NCBI GenBank assembly: GCA_023428205.1
Contig: JAEYZB010000134.1
Coordinates: forward strand, 1-8,737
Direction of reading: 5' to 3'
From: Bacteroidota bacterium
Lineage (GTDB): Bacteria; Bacteroidota; Bacteroidia; Chitinophagales; LD1
Length of the DNA stretch: 8,737 bases
Shown here: positions 5,741 through 8,737 of the stretch, one piece after another
Numbering within the stretch: the first letter of the stretch is position 1
Layout of the letters: each line of letters starts with the position of its first letter
The notes under the pieces: generated by a model
Databases searched by the model: none
Told to the model about the DNA's origin: nothing
What the model saw: the letters and a program-made list of their open reading frames with translations, nothing else
Position numbers and translations under genes: made by a program

Positions 5741-6811
5741 ATGAATACATCAAATAAAAATGGAACGATGGCACTCACAGTAGTGGCCTCTGTTTTACTT
5801 GCCTTGGTCAGTTGCGAAAAAGACATGAGCCTCGACAAATGGAAGCCGGATATTTTAGCTCCTTTGGCAAAAGGAACAATAAAGGTGGAAGATGTGGCGC
5901 AAATCCGCAACAAAAAATGGACGCAAACCGTTCCTCCTGCGGATATAGGATATGTTTCGGGTTTGCCGGTAGATGTGCCGGCATTGGATATTGATTATGT
6001 CGGTCCTTATCAATATACTATTTCGGATATAATAGATTTCATTCAGGTGGACACGATGGATTTTCGTATTACGTTCACCAATAATTATCCTATCATCATT
6101 CAGGCGGGAACCCAAATTGTATTTCGCAACAGCGCAAGTACGAGCAGCGAAGCAAACGTGTTATTCCGCCATTTTGTTTCGCACGATGTATTACCTACAC
6201 AAACGTATTCGGTAGATACATTGCTGACGAATAAACTGCTGAATGCCGATTTATATTTATACATAGAGCATTTTAAAAGCAGTGGAGGTAATGGCGTTAC
6301 ATTCAGTTCGCAGCCGATGGAAATTACGTATGAAATTCGCTTGTTGAATACCTACACCGTGGGCGTGAAAACCAACAAAGAATTAAGCGTGATTGATACC
6401 GCAGATATTGAACCGTGGGACGACCAAGAAACCTATAACGACAGTACCGCCACAGGCAAGTTGTCTATTTATCTTTCGAACTCTTTGCCCATAAATTTGC
6501 ATTACAAAATGTACTTCTATGACGATAATTTTGGGCAACCGTTAGATTCCATTTACACAGGCGATATGTATGCTCCCGGAGGGCAAACCGATGCAAATGG
6601 AGAACAGGTAGGAGCCGTTGTTGAAAATAGATTTGATGATACACTGACTATCGAACGAATCAGGCGAATACGGACGGCAAGTCATATTGTTTACAGTTTG
6701 GTGGGCGACACCTATGGTTATTCAGGAAGTACAGTGGTAGCAGGAAGAAACTGCAAATTGAGCTTGCAAGTGGTAGGCGATTTGAAAATAAATATTTCTA
6801 AACTTTTTTAA
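5741..6811 (+). CDS. Surface or periplasmic lipoprotein with a duplicated beta-sandwich motif
   Basis: 356 residues. A hydrophobic stretch (11-22) ends in the lipobox LVSC, so Cys25 is the lipidated residue; it is followed by EKD, acidic like the export signals described for surface lipoproteins in Bacteroidota, so surface exposure is possible. The mature protein begins LDKWKPDILAPLAKGTIKVE (31-50), a W-x-P...APL opening shared by other hypothetical Bacteroidota lipoproteins. Two stretches resemble each other: 108-130 (FRITFTNNYPIIIQAG, then TQIVFRN) and 241-263 (LSIYLSNSLPINLHYK, then MYFYDDN), suggesting two similar beta-sandwich domains from an internal duplication. No catalytic motif is seen. 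Position between the PorP-like and DUF5723-like genes, with gaps of 7 and 9 bases, points to a shared outer-membrane complex. Function unknown. Confidence 0.8.
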   Translation: MNTSNKNGTMALTVVASVLLALVSCEKDMSLDKWKPDILAPLAKGTIKVEDVAQIRNKKWTQTVPPADIGYVSGLPVDVPALDIDYVGPYQYTISDIIDFIQVDTMDFRITFTNNYPIIIQAGTQIVFRNSASTSSEANVLFRHFVSHDVLPTQTYSVDTLLTNKLLNADLYLYIEHFKSSGGNGVTFSSQPMEITYEIRLLNTYTVGVKTNKELSVIDTADIEPWDDQETYNDSTATGKLSIYLSNSLPINLHYKMYFYDDNFGQPLDSIYTGDMYAPGGQTDANGEQVGAVVENRFDDTLTIERIRRIRTASHIVYSLVGDTYGYSGSTVVAGRNCKLSLQVVGDLKINISKLF

Positions 6812-6820
6812 TACCTTGTT

Positions 6821-8197
6821 ATGATAACCATCCAAAAAATAAAAAGCATCGCTGTTGCCTCATTTATTGCGTTGCAAGGCTATGCGCAAATCAATACATC
6901 TATGATGTATGACCCGCATTTTACGGCTTATGCTTCGCGCTATTTGCCGGGAAGATTAGGGACAAACCCCGGTTTAGGAGAAGTGAATATGTTCAATATC
7001 TACGGCTATGTAAGCAGCAATTCTGTTGGCTTTAATACCGTTAAGGATTTTATTTTGTCCGACCAAATAACCGATGAACAGATAGGCACTATAATAGGCC
7101 AGATGAAGAAAGACAACCGCATTTTTGTGGGTGCGGAAGTGCAAATTTTAAGTCTCGCATTTCGAATTAAAAATAAAGACAAAAAAGAATTATTTGCACT
7201 AAAAATAGATGCCCGAGACCGAGTTTACGGAAGTCTGCAATACAACAAAAATACCTTCAAATTATTATTAGAAGGGAATAAACAGTTTGCCGGACAAACA
7301 CTTAGTTTGAGTGACTCGCGCTTGAACGCATCTTACCAGCGGGAATATGGTTTGGGTTTTTCCGTTCCTGTTGCGATAGATGTTCTTTCTAAAACATTGA
7401 CCATTCGCCCTGCGGCTACGATGAAGTTTATTCAAGGCATGGCGAATGTTTCTATGCCGAAAGGAAAGGCTTCGGTTTATACCGAACCGGATGGACGTTA
7501 TTTGGATTTTGAGTTTGACTATTTAGCGAATACGGCTATTCCTAATGACATAGGAAGTATTTTCAAAGGCAGTGGCTTGGGTTGGGGACTTGATTTGGGC
7601 GTGAATATCAACTGGCGAGACTTCATCATCGTTGATGCGGGAGTGGTAGATCTTGGTCGCGTGTATTACAATAAAAACATGAAGAATTACGGAAACAGCG
7701 GGAAACATCGTTATGATGGGTTAGAGGCGCAACTCTTTCAGGATGGAGAGGCAAATGCACAAATAGACGCGGAGCAAATGAAAGAAGTTTTTGCCCCGAA
7801 AGAAACGGCTGATAAATACACCACAACATTAGGCGCGAAATTAATTTTCCAAACGGAGGTTCGTTTGCAAAAGCGTGAGCGCAAAACCAAAAAAGGCAAA
7901 GAAAATATCTACTATCGTCACCGCCTTTTCGCGACCTATGTGCAAGGAGTGGAAAATGCCTACGCAGCAACCACCTCACCTTATTTTTCCTTGGGCTATA
8001 CGTACAGCTTCCGCAATATTTTGAATATGGGCCTGAACTTAGGTTTCAACGGCTATAACACCGTAAACTTTGGTCCATTCTTATCTGTAAAAGGCGGGCC
8101 GTTTGTGTTCGGTTTCGGCAGTAATAATCTTTGTGGTCTGATGGGCAAAAGAGGTTCCGGTTTGGATGGGTATTTTGATATTGGATTTAACTTTTAG
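6821..8197 (+). CDS. DUF5723-like outer-membrane beta-barrel protein
   Basis: 458 residues. Signal peptide 1-22 (ALQGYA/Q). The body has repeated amphipathic strands and family-like blocks: SYQREYGLGFSVPV (171-184), TIRPAATMKFIQG (194-206), GLGWGLDLGVNINW (252-265) followed by VVDLGRVYYNKN (275-286). These, with the typical length of about 450, match DUF5723 proteins, which are predicted outer-membrane barrels of unknown role in Bacteroidota. The C-terminus ends DIGFNF; a final phenylalanine is the usual signal for barrel assembly. A strongly basic segment (KRERKTKKGK, about residues 352-361) probably lies in a loop or turn. As last gene of the operon it may provide a second barrel next to the PorP-like protein, perhaps a channel or anchor for the lipoprotein (inference). 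A transporter of the FadL type is a less likely alternative. Confidence 0.8.
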   Translation: MITIQKIKSIAVASFIALQGYAQINTSMMYDPHFTAYASRYLPGRLGTNPGLGEVNMFNIYGYVSSNSVGFNTVKDFILSDQITDEQIGTIIGQMKKDNRIFVGAEVQILSLAFRIKNKDKKELFALKIDARDRVYGSLQYNKNTFKLLLEGNKQFAGQTLSLSDSRLNASYQREYGLGFSVPVAIDVLSKTLTIRPAATMKFIQGMANVSMPKGKASVYTEPDGRYLDFEFDYLANTAIPNDIGSIFKGSGLGWGLDLGVNINWRDFIIVDAGVVDLGRVYYNKNMKNYGNSGKHRYDGLEAQLFQDGEANAQIDAEQMKEVFAPKETADKYTTTLGAKLIFQTEVRLQKRERKTKKGKENIYYRHRLFATYVQGVENAYAATTSPYFSLGYTYSFRNILNMGLNLGFNGYNTVNFGPFLSVKGGPFVFGFGSNNLCGLMGKRGSGLDGYFDIGFNF

Positions 8198-8225
8198 ACG
8201 CTCGTCATTCTCACTTTCGCGGGAA

Positions 8226-8285
8226 TCTTGCTCGTTTTTTCAAGGGATTTGAAGTGGGTGAAAAAAACGAGGTGTTTTTTCAACC
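8226..8285. terminator. Convergent terminator region with two overlapping hairpins
   Basis: The operon (plus strand) and the kinase gene (minus strand) end facing each other 87 bases apart. Hairpin 1 pairs CTCGTTTTTTCA (8231-8242) with TGAAAAAAACGAG (8259-8271), one bulged A, and is followed by GTGTTTTTT on the plus strand, as expected for termination of the operon. Hairpin 2 pairs GGGTGAAAAAA with TTTTTTCAACC (8256-8266 and 8275-8285), one mismatch. Both use the same A-rich arm, so only one can form at a time. On the minus strand the A-rich arm reads as a T-run, which would serve the kinase transcript. Confidence 0.55.
8255..8271. repeat. 17-base direct repeat, right copy
   Basis: Same TGGGTGAAAAAAACGAG as at 3219-3235, same orientation. 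Here it forms the 3' arm of the terminator hairpin; the left copy has no matching arm close by. Confidence 0.55.
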
Positions 8286-8737
8286 TACCGAACAATGTGT
8301 TTGGCAATGGTGAAAAAGAATGTTGTTCCTTTCCCTTCTTCTGATTCTATCCAAATTTCTCCTTGATGCAGATCCACCACTTTTTTGCAGATAGCCAATC
8401 CGATACCCGTTCCGGGGTATTTCCCTTCCGGATGTAATCGGTGGAAAATTTTAAAGATTTTTTCTTTAAAATCATTATTGATGCCAATTCCGTTGTCGCG
8501 AATACTGAATTGCCAATATTTCGGTTTTTCGGCAGAAGAAATGTGAATGACGGGCTGTCGGTTTTCTACAAATTTTAGGCTGTTATCAATAATGTTTTGA
8601 AGTAGCTGAACAATCAGGTATGGCTCGGCAATAACGGTGGGCAGTGGGTCGGAATGAATGAGTGCGTTTTTGCTTTTGATATTGGCATCTATATTTTTGA
8701 CGACCACATACAGCAGTTGATTCATGTCTACTGTATT
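8285..8737 (-). CDS. Sensor histidine kinase, C-terminal ATPase domain only (5' end outside window)
   Basis: The last 150 codons of a gene that enters from the right edge; the frame stays open upstream of the ATG at 8725 (NTVD precedes it), so that ATG is internal. Visible ATP-binding boxes in order: N box LLQNIIDNSLKF (45-56 of the visible part), G1 DNGIGI (81-86), F box FKIFHRLH (95-102), G2 GTGIGLAICKKVV (109-121), then the terminal strand GKGTTFFFTI. The start of the visible part (VDMNQLLYVVVKNIDANI) matches the linker after the phospho-accepting His domain, so the His itself and any sensor domain lie outside. The RLHPEGKYPGTGIGL spacing resembles the phytochrome- or PAS-linked kinase group. 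It phosphorylates a response regulator not seen here. It ends towards the surface operon; a regulatory link is possible but unsupported. Confidence 0.92.
   Translation of the reverse strand, partial: NTVDMNQLLYVVVKNIDANIKSKNALIHSDPLPTVIAEPYLIVQLLQNIIDNSLKFVENRQPVIHISSAEKPKYWQFSIRDNGIGINNDFKEKIFKIFHRLHPEGKYPGTGIGLAICKKVVDLHQGEIWIESEEGKGTTFFFTIAKHIVR

Noticed and set aside
8285..8725. Complete small ATPase protein starting at the ATG at 8725
   Set aside because: The frame is open upstream to the window edge and the visible part begins within the normal kinase linker, so this is the end of a longer kinase.
1..8737. CRISPR array, tRNA or rRNA gene, transposase or integrase
   Set aside because: No evenly spaced repeats, cloverleaf sequence, or recognisable recombinase motifs were found on either strand.

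Overview
The window looks like a chromosomal segment from a member of the Bacteroidota, possibly near the Chitinophaga/Saprospira side, though the genus cannot be told from this sequence. Evidence: a C-terminal domain of the gliding-motility-associated (CHU_C, type B) kind used by the type IX secretion system (T9SS), a PorP/SprF-family outer-membrane protein, a DUF5723-type outer-membrane protein, a lipoprotein with acidic residue E right after the lipobox cysteine, no obvious Shine-Dalgarno sequences, and several matches to the Bacteroidota -7 promoter box TAnnTTTG.

Layout, left to right. (1) Bases 1-1400, minus strand: most of a secreted lysyl-endopeptidase-like serine protease, with complete N-terminus and catalytic triad and a C-terminus cut by the window edge. 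(2) 1401-1528: intergenic, with an 11-bp hairpin belonging to a small palindrome family. (3) 1529-2192, minus strand: a two-gene toxin-antitoxin cassette (UPF0175-type antitoxin followed by DUF3368 PIN-like toxin, overlapping by 8 bases). (4) 2193-2647: gene-poor, AT-rich intergenic DNA with several inverted repeats and a candidate promoter. (5) 2648-3145, plus strand: a small membrane-anchored protein of unknown function. (6) 3146-3324: intergenic, with another palindrome-family copy and a 17-base repeat. (7) 3325-8197, plus strand: a tight four-gene operon (gaps of 9, 7 and 9 bases) encoding a T9SS type B cargo or adhesin, a PorP/SprF-family outer-membrane protein, a lipoprotein with an internal repeat, and a DUF5723-like outer-membrane protein. 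(8) 8198-8284: a convergent terminator region with overlapping alternative hairpins. (9) 8285-8737, minus strand: the ATPase end of a sensor histidine kinase, 5' end outside the window.

How it works together (inference): the four operon products all carry export signals and are predicted to end up at the outer membrane or cell surface. By analogy with SprB/SprF, the PorP-like protein would help secrete or anchor the type B cargo, and the lipoprotein and second barrel are candidate partners in the same surface complex. The protease is a second probable T9SS substrate, but its sorting domain would lie outside the window. The toxin-antitoxin pair and the small membrane protein form an accessory block between these surface genes, and a palindrome copy lies in each intergenic gap around them.

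Most unusual: the four-gene surface module, the two-repeat lipoprotein inside it, an exact 17-base direct repeat on both sides of the operon, the three-copy palindrome family, and a recurrent CTCGTTTTTTC motif found in five places.
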